This document shows positions 34,422 to 42,030 of a DNA stretch of 42,030 nucleotides, in pieces. Under the pieces are notes generated by a model. It did not search any database. It saw only the letters and a list, made by a program, of their open reading frames with translations, and was not told the origin of the DNA. This DNA comes from an uncultured delta proteobacterium (lineage in GTDB: Bacteria > Myxococcota_A > Polyangia > Polyangiales > Ga0077539), in the NCBI GenBank assembly GCA_903845045.1, contig CAIMWA010000300.1, positions 1 to 42,030 of the forward strand, given 5' to 3'. Position numbers and translations under genes: made by a program. The number at the start of each line of letters is the position of its first letter. Positions within the stretch are counted from its first letter, which is position 1.

Positions 34422-34427
34422 AACCTA
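34422..34427 (-). promoter_or_regulatory. -10-like TAGGTT, 8 nt before the VOC gene
   Basis: TAGGTT with an 8-nt gap to the ATG at 34413, in the short gap behind the large lipoprotein gene. Confidence 0.45.
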
Positions 34428-34448
34428 CCCGATGGTCCCCGGGGCTGG

Positions 34449-36359
34449 CTACGGATCCACCACCGCGACGTCGAGGGCCCAGTCGCCCGACGCGCGGAGT
34501 CCGCAGCCCTGGAGCTCGATCCAGTAGGTCCCGGCGGCGAGGGTGGCGTCGACCTGCGAGGCCTGCCCGAGGGTGTCGTCGTTGCACGCCACGGGCATCG
34601 GCCGTCCCGCGCACGCGTCGCCCGCGCCGACGGCGAGCACGGTGTCGAAGGCCGAGCCCAGCGTCGTCGCGATGACCCTCTTGCGCGCCGGCAGCGTGAG
34701 CGCGAAGTACACCGCGCGACCGCCGCCGCAGCCCGGGCCGCCGCACGCAGCCTGCACCGCCGCCGCCGTCGCGGAGCTCCCGTGGAAGACGCCGCCGGTG
34801 GCGGGCACGGTGAACGGCGTCGCGCACGCGTCGTTGGCCGTCACCGCCGTCGCCGTCGCGGCCGGCACGGCGAGGTACTGCGCGGCGAGCGTTCCCGCGG
34901 CGCCGTCGGTGCCCGCGACGACCGTGTACGTCTGCCCCGCGGTGAGCCCCGACACGCGCCGCCACGCCGGCACCGTCGCCGGACCCACGCACGCTCCGGT
35001 GGCCAGCGGCGCGCCGCCGCAAGGGGCCTCGACGAGCGAAGCCACCTCGGCGCCGTTGCTCCCCGCGACGCTCACGAGCACGTCGCCCGTCGGCGGCGCC
35101 ACGAAGGAGAACGCCGCGTCCGCCGTGCGCGACGGCAGGCACGCGAAGATGGCCGTGCCGCCGCTGAGCCCCGTCACCGGCACCGTCGTCGCAACGCCCG
35201 CCACGAGGGCTGCTCCCGGGCACGCGTCGGCAGCCGACGCCGGCGTCGGCGCGGCGGTGATCACGGTCATCGACAGGGGCCGGCCGGCCGCTCCGAAGGC
35301 GCGGTGCTCGACCACCACCGAGTACGTCCCCGGGGGCTGGTTGCGCAGCACGCGCCGCGCGGGATCGCCCGCGACGCAGCCGCTCGTGACGCTGCTACGA
35401 TCGCCGCAGCGCGTGCCGACGGTGAGCGCGATGGGACCCGCGCCCGGGGCCGACACCTCGAGGGTCACGTCGCGCGCCGCCGCGAGCGTGTACGAGAACA
35501 CCGCGTCGGACCACCCCGCCGGCGCCGCGCCGGAGCCGCAGCTCGTGCCGTAGTCCGCATCCGTCGCGAAGCCCGCGGTGGACAGCGTCACCGGGGGGCC
35601 GTCGGGCATCACCACGACGCCGGGGCACACGTCGCCGCGCAGCCGAGGACGCGCCGGCGTCACGACGGCCTGCACCCGCGCGGGCAGCCCCTGCGCCGTC
35701 GATGCCGTCACCGCATAGGTTCCAGGCGCGAGCGTCGCCGCACGCACCGTGGCCACGCCGCCGGAGCCGTTGGCGCTGCTGTTCGAACACCGAAGCTCGC
35801 CCGCGAGGTCGCCGCAGCGCGCGGCCGAGGCCAGCGTGAGCACCACGGCGTCGCCGGCCGAAGGCGTGCCCGTGAGCACCACGTCGCTCGGCGTCGTGAG
35901 CGTCAACGGCACCACGCCGTCGGGCCCCGCGGCGGTCATCGCACCCTCGCAAGACGCTCGCAGGCCTGCGCGCAGCCCGCCGAAATTCAACACGTGCACC
36001 TCGCCGTCGGCCAGGTCGTCGCACGCGCCCGGAAACGTCGCCGGACACTCGTCGGAGATGCCCGCAGGGCACGCCGCGGCGTCCTCGAAGGGGTCGTCCT
36101 TCGGCGGACCGTCGGTGAGCGCGGGCGCGTCGGACGCGTCGACGGAGCCCGCATCGACGGAGGCGTCCGCGGGGGCATCGAAGCCGGCGTCCATGCCCGT
36201 CGCGACGACGTCTGCCACGGGCACGTCGAGCGGGGCGGGAATGTCCCGCGCCGCGCCGTCGTTGGACCCCGCGTCGGGCGACGGCAGCACGAGGGTGCTC
36301 CCGCAGCCCGCCAGCACGGCGACCAGCGAAACCGCGACCCACTCCTGACGGCGACGCAT
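34449..36359 (-). CDS. Large multi-domain lipoprotein with PPC-like beta domains
   Basis: 636 residues. Lipobox VLAGC (Cys19), an Asp/Ala/Pro linker to about 95, then four or so beta-rich domains of 120-130 residues each with a Cys pair and the pattern of pre-peptidase C-terminal/bacterial PPC modules (GTYAVTAS, GTYSVVVEH, GQTYTVVAGT, GTYWIELQGC, with AFDTVLAV and ACNDDTLG in the last). These are non-catalytic adhesion or spacer modules; no protease domain is attached. The ATG at 36359 has GGAGG 6 nt upstream. Divergent from the NtrC-type regulator. Confidence 0.8.
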   Translation of the reverse strand: MRRRQEWVAVSLVAVLAGCGSTLVLPSPDAGSNDGAARDIPAPLDVPVADVVATGMDAGFDAPADASVDAGSVDASDAPALTDGPPKDDPFEDAAACPAGISDECPATFPGACDDLADGEVHVLNFGGLRAGLRASCEGAMTAAGPDGVVPLTLTTPSDVVLTGTPSAGDAVVLTLASAARCGDLAGELRCSNSSANGSGGVATVRAATLAPGTYAVTASTAQGLPARVQAVVTPARPRLRGDVCPGVVVMPDGPPVTLSTAGFATDADYGTSCGSGAAPAGWSDAVFSYTLAAARDVTLEVSAPGAGPIALTVGTRCGDRSSVTSGCVAGDPARRVLRNQPPGTYSVVVEHRAFGAAGRPLSMTVITAAPTPASAADACPGAALVAGVATTVPVTGLSGGTAIFACLPSRTADAAFSFVAPPTGDVLVSVAGSNGAEVASLVEAPCGGAPLATGACVGPATVPAWRRVSGLTAGQTYTVVAGTDGAAGTLAAQYLAVPAATATAVTANDACATPFTVPATGGVFHGSSATAAAVQAACGGPGCGGGRAVYFALTLPARKRVIATTLGSAFDTVLAVGAGDACAGRPMPVACNDDTLGQASQVDATLAAGTYWIELQGCGLRASGDWALDVAVVDP

Positions 36360-36445
36360 CGATGACCTCCGACCGACGATGAATCTACACACTTCGATCG
36401 CCTTCGCGATGCGGTACGCAGGTCGCGGCCGACGCCGCGCAGGCG

Positions 36446-36451
36446 TAGTGT
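36446..36451 (+). promoter_or_regulatory. -10-like TAGTGT, 7 nt before the response regulator GTG
   Basis: TAGTGT with a 7-nt gap to GTG 36459. A GTG at 36450 would overlap the box, which favours the later start. Confidence 0.4.
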
Positions 36452-36458
36452 GCCCGCC

Positions 36459-37847
36459 GTGAACGCCTCCGACACCACGGTGCTCGTCGTCGAGGACGAC
36501 CGCTCGAACCTCGAGTCCCTCGAGCGGCTGCTGTCCCGCGAGGGCTACCGCGTCAGCACGGCGCCCGACGCCAAGACCGCCCTCGACATGCTGCGCCGCC
36601 AGCGCGTCGAGGTGCTCGTGACGGACCTCATGATGCCCGGAGCCTCGGGCATCGACCTGCTCAAGGCCGTGAAGACCGTCGCGCCGGAGACCGAGGTCAT
36701 CGTGATGACCGCCTACGGCACCGTCGAGACCGCCGTCGAGGCCATGCGCGGGGGCGCCTACGACTTCGTCGAGAAGCCGCTGAAGCGCGTGCAGATCGTG
36801 AAGAGCGTCGCCAAGGCCGCGGAGAAGGCCTCGCTCGTCGCCGAGAACCGGGTGCTCCGCGAGGAGATCTCGGCGCTGCGCAAGCGCGAGATCATCGGCA
36901 ACGCGCCCGCCCTTCGGCAGGTGCTCGAGGTCGCGACGCAGGCCGCGCCGAGCATGGCCACGGTGCTCGTGCTGGGCGAGTCGGGCACTGGCAAGGAGCT
37001 GCTCGCGCGCTACGTGCACGCCCGCTCGGGCCGCGCGTCGGGGCCCTTTCTCGGGGTGAACTGCGCGGCCATTCCCGAGACGATCCTCGAGGCCGAGCTG
37101 TTCGGGTACGAGCGCGGGGCGTTCACCGGCGCCGTGGCCCGTCGCGAGGGGCGCTTCGCGCAGGCTAAAGGCGGAACGCTCTTTCTCGACGAGATCGGCG
37201 ACCTCGCGCCGGCGGTGCAGGTGAAGCTTCTTCGCGTGCTGCAAGAGGGCGAGTTCGAGCCCCTCGGTGGACGTACGCAGCGCGCCGACGTGCGCGTGGT
37301 CACCGCCACCAACCGTGACCTCGCCGCCGAGGTCGCCGCGGGCCGCTTTCGCGAGGACCTCTATTACCGCCTCAACGTCATCGCGATCACGGCGCCGCCC
37401 TTGCGCTCGCGCCCCGGCGACGTGCCGATGCTCGTCGAGCACTTTCTGCGCGTCTTCGGGCAGCGCAACGGCAAGGGCCCGTTCACGGTGTCGCCCTCGG
37501 CCCTCGAGCGGCTCTCGCGCTACGGCTGGCCGGGCAACGTGCGCGAGCTCGAGAACACCATCGAGCGCGCCGTGGTGCTCTCCCGCGGGACCACCCTCGA
37601 CGTCGGTGATTTTCCGAAGAACGTCGTCGAGAGCGAGCAGGCGCGGTCCGAGCTGGTGGTGCCCATCGGAACGCCCCTCGAGGAGATCGAGCGCATGGTG
37701 ATCCGCGAGACGCTGCGCGTGACCCACGGCGACAAGCGGCTCACGGGGCAGCTTCTCGGCATCGCCACGCGCACCATCTACCGCCGCCTCGCCGAGGAGC
37801 GCGACGGCACCGCCACCGACGACGACGAGGACGAGCCCCCCGCGTGA
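36459..37847 (+). CDS. Sigma-54-dependent response regulator, NtrC family
   Basis: 462 residues. Receiver domain 1-120 with acidic pocket (VVEDD at 10-14) and phospho-Asp56; AAA+ domain about 145-375 with Walker A GESGTGKE at 173-180, sigma-54 contact loop GAFTGA at 220-225 and Walker B TLFLDEIGDL at 240-249; a C-terminal Fis-type HTH (KRLTGQLLGIATRTIYRRLAEE, about 430-450) and an acidic tail. It should activate sigma-54 promoters after phosphorylation. No histidine kinase is adjacent, so it is an orphan. No -24/-12 promoter was recognised in the neighbouring intergenic gaps. Confidence 0.96.
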   Translation: MNASDTTVLVVEDDRSNLESLERLLSREGYRVSTAPDAKTALDMLRRQRVEVLVTDLMMPGASGIDLLKAVKTVAPETEVIVMTAYGTVETAVEAMRGGAYDFVEKPLKRVQIVKSVAKAAEKASLVAENRVLREEISALRKREIIGNAPALRQVLEVATQAAPSMATVLVLGESGTGKELLARYVHARSGRASGPFLGVNCAAIPETILEAELFGYERGAFTGAVARREGRFAQAKGGTLFLDEIGDLAPAVQVKLLRVLQEGEFEPLGGRTQRADVRVVTATNRDLAAEVAAGRFREDLYYRLNVIAITAPPLRSRPGDVPMLVEHFLRVFGQRNGKGPFTVSPSALERLSRYGWPGNVRELENTIERAVVLSRGTTLDVGDFPKNVVESEQARSELVVPIGTPLEEIERMVIRETLRVTHGDKRLTGQLLGIATRTIYRRLAEERDGTATDDDEDEPPA

Positions 37848-37867
37848 ATATCCTCGTCGTTCCGGCG

Positions 37868-37873
37868 TAGCAT
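37868..37873 (+). promoter_or_regulatory. -10-like TAGCAT before the Cys-rich protein gene
   Basis: TAGCAT lies 11 nt before the ATG at 37885, within the 37-bp gap behind the regulator gene. Confidence 0.35.
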
Positions 37874-37884
37874 CGGGGGCGGCG

Positions 37885-38628
37885 ATGAGATCCTCGGGAT
37901 GGCGGAGCGCGGTGGCCGGCGGACTCTTCGCGCTCTTCACGACGCGGGCCGGGGCCGTCGACTGCCTCACGTCCGGCGGACGCACGGCGTGCGGGTTCAA
38001 CTGCCTCGCCGCCGAGGGCCAGGTGCTCTGCGCGCAGACCGCCGAGGGCGTGTGCTCGAGCTCCTCCGGCGTCGTGGCTTGCTGGGATCCGCCGGCGCTG
38101 CTGCGGCGCGTGTATCCGCGCATCCCCGCGCCGTCGTGCGTCACCAACTACGGACAGACGGCGTGCGGCTACCACTGCATCGCCAACAGCGACCAGGCGC
38201 AGTGCGCGCAGACGCCCTTCGGAGCGTGCCGGGCCAACGGCGGGCACCTCGTGTGCTGGGATCCGCCCGCGGAGGTCATCGCCGCGCGCCGCGAGGCCAC
38301 GCCGGTGGCGGGGTGCATCGCCAGCAACGACCGGGTGGTCTGCGGATACCATTGCGATGCCTATCAGGGCAGCATGGAGTGCTCGCAGACGCCCGACGGC
38401 GCGTGCCACCGCGAGCGCGGCATCGTCGTGTGCTGGGATCCTCCGTTGGACACCGCCGCGGTGCCCTACGACCCCGCCGGAGAGCGCGCGTGCATCGGCG
38501 CCAGCGACGGTCGAAGCTGCGGGTTTCGATGCCTCGCGACGGCCCGCGCGTCGGGATGCGGCACGGACCGCCGCGATGCATGCCGCTACGACGCCGAGTC
38601 GCAGCGCGTCGTCTGCGCGAACCCGTAG
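37885..38628 (+). CDS. Secreted Cys-rich protein with four six-Cys repeats
   Basis: 247 residues with a signal peptide ending near TRAGAVD. The rest is four tandem units (about 27-70, 85-128, 144-187, 203-247). Cys spacing in units 1-3 is identical: C-x8-C-x3-C-x8-C-x7-C-x8-C, and unit 4 differs only in the last gap (x10). Shared residues include TACG(F/Y)xC, CAQTxxGxC and VxCWDPP; unit 4 is the most diverged and ends in CANP. All 24 Cys could pair as three disulfides per unit. No known family was recognised. Probably a surface or secreted protein. Confidence 0.75.
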   Translation: MRSSGWRSAVAGGLFALFTTRAGAVDCLTSGGRTACGFNCLAAEGQVLCAQTAEGVCSSSSGVVACWDPPALLRRVYPRIPAPSCVTNYGQTACGYHCIANSDQAQCAQTPFGACRANGGHLVCWDPPAEVIAARREATPVAGCIASNDRVVCGYHCDAYQGSMECSQTPDGACHRERGIVVCWDPPLDTAAVPYDPAGERACIGASDGRSCGFRCLATARASGCGTDRRDACRYDAESQRVVCANP

Positions 38629-38641
38629 GTCGCCGTCGAGG

Positions 38642-38672
38642 TTGACGGCACCGTGCCGCTGCGCAGTAGGGT
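38642..38672 (+). promoter_or_regulatory. Probable promoter of the His-rich lipoprotein gene
   Basis: TTGACG at 38642-38647 and TAGGGT at 38667-38672, 19 nt apart, with 9 nt between the -10 and the ATG at 38682. Confidence 0.45.
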
Positions 38673-38681
38673 AGCGCCCGC

Positions 38682-39122
38682 ATGCGGGCACTTCTCCTCC
38701 TCGGGGCCATCCTCTCCGCCTGGCTGCTGCTCGACTGTACCGGCATGCACGCGTGCACCAGCAACGGCGTCCCGTGCAGCGAGGACCAGGAGGTGCTGCG
38801 AACCCGGCCGCCTTCGGTGTCGCACAGCGTGCCCACGAGCGCGCCGGCCGCCGCGACGGGGCCGGTCGCCTACGCCCCCTTCGTTCCGCCGGCGGCTCCT
38901 GCGGATCAGGCTCCCACGGCGTTCGATGCGCCCGCGGCAGCGCCGGCAGCGCCCGTCGTGGCCGCGGCACCCGTGGAGGCCGCCGAGACCGAAGAGCCTG
39001 CGCACGGTCATCACGGACGGCACGGGCACGGCGGCCACCACGGCCACCACGATCACGGCGAACCTCGAGAGCACGGCGAGCCTCGCGCGCATCACGGGCA
39101 CGGCCGGCATCACGGGCACTGA
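38682..39122 (+). CDS. His-rich secreted protein, probable lipoprotein
   Basis: 146 residues. N-terminal hydrophobic segment with LLLDC (Cys19), an atypical lipobox because of Asp before Cys, then two more Cys, an Ala/Pro-rich linker (about 45-103) and a C-terminal tail from about 107 holding 17 His within roughly 40 residues in HGH/HHG units. Such tails bind Ni, Zn, Cu or Co. No metal transporter is close. It follows the Cys-rich protein gene but has its own promoter-like boxes. Confidence 0.7.
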   Translation: MRALLLLGAILSAWLLLDCTGMHACTSNGVPCSEDQEVLRTRPPSVSHSVPTSAPAAATGPVAYAPFVPPAAPADQAPTAFDAPAAAPAAPVVAAAPVEAAETEEPAHGHHGRHGHGGHHGHHDHGEPREHGEPRAHHGHGRHHGH

Positions 39123-39328
39123 CGGGCGCGCTTCGTCGACAGGGCGCGCGACGGCGGAGGATCAGCCGAGCGCGGCCAGCAGCCTGCGGAACGCGCACCG
39201 CGAAGCGCCGCGCCTTGCCGTGGACACGAGCGTCCGCCCGCTCGGCGGTGCGGCGCTGCGCGGACCTGCGTGGTCAGGTTGAACGGTGAGTCCGTTGCGC
39301 GGAGCTCGCCGCGGGCGAGGAGCGGTCT
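39123..39328. other. Intergenic gap between convergent genes
   Basis: 206 bp between the ends of the His-rich protein gene and the kinase gene. I see no gene, and no clear terminator hairpin. Confidence 0.5.
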
Positions 39329-41083
39329 TCACACCCGCGTCGACGTCATCGTCGGCTCGAGCGACAGCGACGCCGAGGCGCGCAGCGACTCCACGGGACC
39401 CGCCCCCAGCGCGTCGGCGATGACGGCGAGACGCGCCGCCAGCTCCGCCGCGCTCGGCCGGGCCGCAGGCGCCTTCTCCAGGCAAGCCGCAACGACGAGC
39501 GCGATCTCTTCGGGGATGGCCGGCCGCAGCGACCGCACGTCCGGGGCGGCGTCGAGGAGGTGCCGTGAGAACATCTCCGTGGCGCGCGACGCCTCGAAGG
39601 GGAGCCTCGCGCAGAGAAGCCGGAAGAGCAGCACGCCGCAGGCGTAGACGTCCGCGCGATCGGTGATCCCGTCACACGCCTCGATCTGCTCCGGGGCCAT
39701 GTACGCGGGCGTTCCGAGCACCGTTCCGACGCTCGTGCCGGGGCCGCCCGCGGAGACCGCGTCGTAGAGCTTCGCGATGCCGAAATCGAGCAGCTTGAGG
39801 CCCGGCGAGGCGTGCGTGAGCATCAGGTTCTCGGGCTTCACGTCACGGTGCACGACGCCCTGCGCGTGCGCCGTCGCGAGGGCGTCGAAGAGCAGCGCCA
39901 TGAGCCGTGCCGCGGCGCCGGGCGTCCATGGCGTGCGGAGAAAACGCGAGAGGGCCTCGCCGTCGACGAGCTCTTGCGCCTGGAAGAGCAGCCCGTCGTC
40001 GGACACGTCGACGTGGAGCATCTTCACCACGGCGGGGTGCGTGACCTTGGCCGTCGATCCCGCCTCGCGAAGAAAGCGGTGCATCGCGTCGAGGTGCCGC
40101 GCCGACGTGGCCTGGATCACCTTGATCGCCACGCGCGCGCCGCTGGTGCGGTCGACGCCGGCGTACACGGCGCCCATGCCGCCTTCGCCGATGCAGCGTC
40201 CGATGGTGAAGCGGTCGCCGAGCAGCGAGCCTTCGCGGAGCGTTCCATCGTCGTCGCGGCTGCGGCCGATGCGCGCGAGGGCGAGGGACAGCTCCGTCGA
40301 TCGCTCCCGCACCTGGGCCTGCAGCTGTGCGTTGAGGCGCTCCACCTCCGTCGCCCGCGCGACGATCTCGGACACCTGATCGCGCACGCGGAGCTCGAGG
40401 TCGGCGTTGAGGCGGGCGAGCTCCGAGCCCTGGCGCTCGATGGTGCGGCGCTGCTCGACGTCGCGGCGCCGCGCGGCGTAGACGAGCGCCGCCACGCACG
40501 CGCTCATGAACGTCAGCGTGACGCAGTTGGGGATCGTCGCGGCCCGCGCGTCGCTCGAGTGCTGCACCGCGGAGACCGACGCGATGAGCGCGACGGCGCC
40601 GAGGCCGTAGACCAGCGCGATCTCGCGAACGCCGAGGTAGATCACCACGGCGATGCCGAAGCAGTAGCCGACGTACGCGGTGACGTTGGCGACGACGAGC
40701 TGATCGAGGCCCGTGCAGATGGCGCCGTGCACCAGATAGACCGTCGCGGCGAGGGGCCCGGTGAGCCGAACGAGCGCGGGACGCCTCGCGCGCCACACGA
40801 AGAGCGTGAGCAGCAGCGCGATAGGCACCATCGTCGCGTGCATCGCCACGAGCGCGTGCCGCCACCGCAGCGCCGCCGCCGTCATCGCCGCCGCCGCACC
40901 CTCTGGAACGCGGAAATGGATCACGTGCAGGACGTGGAGCGCCGTCATCACGGGCAGCAGCACGCGCAAGCGCCGGCGGTTCGTCTCCGCGGCGTCGGCG
41001 GCGAAGGCGGCCGCGAAGGAGCCCGACGCGCGCACGTCGTCGAGGCTGTCGCGCCGGACCGCGCCCGGTGGCCCGGCGGTCAT
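39329..41083 (-). CDS. Ser/Thr protein kinase with N-terminal six-helix membrane domain
   Basis: 584 residues. About six membrane helices (40-58, 75-97, 106-125, 132-151, 153-173, 186-204), then a coiled coil (205-270, heptad-like RQGSELARLNADLELRVRDQ), and a C-terminal kinase (about 292-550): Gly loop IGEGGMGAVYAG at 298-309, Lys321, HRDVKPEN at 412-419, DFG at 433-435, APE at 463-465. This resembles the layout of membrane histidine kinases, with a Ser/Thr kinase as output. The ATG at 41083 begins just before the first helix; the longer open frame upstream looks non-coding. Confidence 0.92.
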   Translation of the reverse strand: MTAGPPGAVRRDSLDDVRASGSFAAAFAADAAETNRRRLRVLLPVMTALHVLHVIHFRVPEGAAAAMTAAALRWRHALVAMHATMVPIALLLTLFVWRARRPALVRLTGPLAATVYLVHGAICTGLDQLVVANVTAYVGYCFGIAVVIYLGVREIALVYGLGAVALIASVSAVQHSSDARAATIPNCVTLTFMSACVAALVYAARRRDVEQRRTIERQGSELARLNADLELRVRDQVSEIVARATEVERLNAQLQAQVRERSTELSLALARIGRSRDDDGTLREGSLLGDRFTIGRCIGEGGMGAVYAGVDRTSGARVAIKVIQATSARHLDAMHRFLREAGSTAKVTHPAVVKMLHVDVSDDGLLFQAQELVDGEALSRFLRTPWTPGAAARLMALLFDALATAHAQGVVHRDVKPENLMLTHASPGLKLLDFGIAKLYDAVSAGGPGTSVGTVLGTPAYMAPEQIEACDGITDRADVYACGVLLFRLLCARLPFEASRATEMFSRHLLDAAPDVRSLRPAIPEEIALVVAACLEKAPAARPSAAELAARLAVIADALGAGPVESLRASASLSLEPTMTSTRV

Positions 41084-41689
41084 CCGATGCGATCCTCGCG
41101 GTGGCGGCGCGGACGGCACATCGATCCCATCATGCCCGGCGTGGCGCCGGGGCTCCAGTGACGGGAACGCGAAGGGCGGTCGGGACGGCACCTCCCACGG
41201 ACACCACGCCGCATCCGCCGGTGCCGGCGATCTCCTCGACGCCGCCTTCGACGATCGCCGACGGGCTCCGGGCGCCGCTCCCTCGTGACGTCTCGGCGCC
41301 TTCGGCATGCCGGGTCGGAAGCTCTCTGCGCCCGTGCGGCGCATCGTCCTCCGGGGCGCGCAACCCCTGCTCGAACCGGTTCCTGCGATAGGCGAAGTTC
41401 GAAGCTACTTGCTGGCTTCAAGGGCACATACGCGATCGTAGATAGCCAAGCGACTCCGCGTCCAAGCAGGCGGGAAGAAGATCTCGACGACGCTCACCGC
41501 GGCGCCGTGCTGCTCACCGCAGCCATGCGGCCGGATGGAAGCTCAGCTCCGCAGGATGACCTGGTCGGTGCGGCTGCACTTCGGACCGTCGACGCGGGGC
41601 GCGGCACGCGACGTCGAAGCGCGGCCTCCGGTCGAAGGTTCCGAGTGACGTCGCGAGACCGGGACTGGTTGGCCTACCAGGCACGCGCC
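41084..41689. other. 606-bp intergenic region without a supportable gene
   Basis: Short open frames on both strands lack ribosome sites and family character. The part 41386-41456 is clearly less GC-rich and has a small stem gaagc-tacttgctg-gcttc (41394-41412) and TAGATA, so it may hold the kinase promoter or regulatory sites. Nothing more can be said. Confidence 0.5.
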
Positions 41690-42030
41690 TCAGCGCACCC
41701 CGAGCCTCCCGAGCCACGCCGCGTAGGGGACCTCACCCCGGGGCGCGGGCTCGCGCGCCATGCGGGTCAATCCGGCGAGGAGCATCACGGCCGAGAGCGC
41801 CAGGGCTCCGATCATCCACCGACGAACGCGACCGACGGACACGCCGAGCCGCGGCAGCGCGAGCATCACTCCCCGCGCTCCGTGGTAGAGGCCGAAGAGC
41901 GCGAGCAGCGTGTAGTAGGGATAGAAGTAGAGCGGGATCCACCGCAAGGTGAACGCAACGCCCGCGAACTCGGGAAACACGCCCCCGAACACCGATGCTC
42001 CGCGCGTCGCGGCGACGTGCCCTGCGAAGA
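41690..42030 (-). CDS. Membrane protein, 5' end outside the window
   Basis: At least 113 residues; the frame stays open to the window edge, so the start is missing. It has two long hydrophobic segments (around LRWIPLYFYPYYTLLALFGLYHGARGV, which spans a helix and loop, and WMIGALALSAVMLLAGL) and His residues (AGHVAATRG, LYHGARG) placed as in di-haem cytochrome b membrane anchors of succinate dehydrogenase type. That relation is weak and inferred from topology only. Confidence 0.55.
   Translation of the reverse strand, partial: FAGHVAATRGASVFGGVFPEFAGVAFTLRWIPLYFYPYYTLLALFGLYHGARGVMLALPRLGVSVGRVRRWMIGALALSAVMLLAGLTRMAREPAPRGEVPYAAWLGRLGVR

Noticed and set aside
36362..36458. Search for sigma-54 (-24/-12) promoter before the NtrC-type regulator and its neighbour
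   Set aside because: No TGGCAC-N5-TTGCA-like sequence was seen in the gap; TAGTGT and TAGATT fit sigma-70-type boxes better.
38080..38440. Direct DNA repeats tgctgggatcc
   Set aside because: They encode the CWDPP motif of the Cys-rich protein repeats, so they are explained by the protein and are not a separate DNA element.
41386..41456. tRNA-like stretch with gttcgaag in the AT-richer part of the gap
   Set aside because: The GTTCGAA resembles a T-loop, but no acceptor or anticodon stems can be paired around it.
41514..41717. 67-residue minus-strand ORF in the gap before the last gene
   Set aside because: Arg/Pro-rich, no ribosome site, and its start overlaps the end of the membrane protein gene in another frame.

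Overview
The window is a high-GC stretch (roughly 70% by eye) of ordinary bacterial chromosome, most like a Myxococcota (Polyangia / Sandaracinus-type) genome. Pointers to this are three membrane-linked Ser/Thr kinases, an AgmX/PglI-type C-terminal domain protein, several lipoproteins with long Asp/Ala/Pro-rich linkers behind the lipobox, an orphan sigma-54 response regulator, many GTG starts, and GC-rich intergenic palindromes. No rRNA, tRNA, CRISPR array, insertion sequence, prophage or plasmid origin was recognised.

Layout. 1-6300: a redox/electrophile-response neighbourhood. It holds a zinc alcohol dehydrogenase divergent from an SDR, a lipoprotein ending in an S74 intramolecular-chaperone domain, a small unknown gene, a REP-like palindromic element, and a marR-pirin-OYE cluster whose regulator has tandem palindromes at its start. 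6450-12660: a large membrane protein preceded by a translationally coupled 25-codon ORF, a small two-helix membrane protein, an AgmX-domain protein, a PPP-type phosphatase and an acyltransferase-3 protein. 12640-18450: a PPC-like lipoprotein, a formiminoglutamate-deiminase-like amidohydrolase, the housekeeping operon rpsF-rpsR-rplI, then a divergent HEAT-repeat / methyltransferase / fatty-acid-hydroxylase run. 18470-28075: a long minus-strand series of cell-envelope genes (membrane protein, LamB-like porin, gamma-glutamyltransferase-like protein lacking the catalytic Thr, DUF72, outer-membrane barrel, lamin-tail lipoprotein, TPR/PEGA-like protein, Ser/Thr kinase). 28226-31438: a cyclic-nucleotide-binding protein, an unknown protein and a six-helix membrane Ser/Thr kinase in one tight operon. 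31439-33142: a G-rich inverted-repeat element, a conserved unknown gene and a perfect 25-bp hairpin. 33143-42030: a VOC (HPPD-like) protein with a mono-haem lipoprotein, a multi-domain PPC-like lipoprotein, an NtrC-type regulator, a four-repeat Cys-rich secreted protein, a His-rich lipoprotein, a third Ser/Thr kinase with an N-terminal six-helix domain, and a membrane protein cut by the window edge.

The most unusual signals are: (i) TAGNNT-type -10 boxes lying only 6-11 nt before many start codons, implying leaderless or near-leaderless mRNAs; (ii) a Cys-rich protein with four repeats of almost invariant six-Cys spacing; (iii) a 25-residue upstream ORF overlapping the start of a 667-residue membrane protein by GTGA; (iv) three different classes of intergenic inverted repeat, one of which makes opposed G-quadruplex-capable arms; and (v) a lipoprotein carrying a phage-tailspike-type self-cleaving chaperone domain. 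All functional calls are from motif reading only, with no database search.
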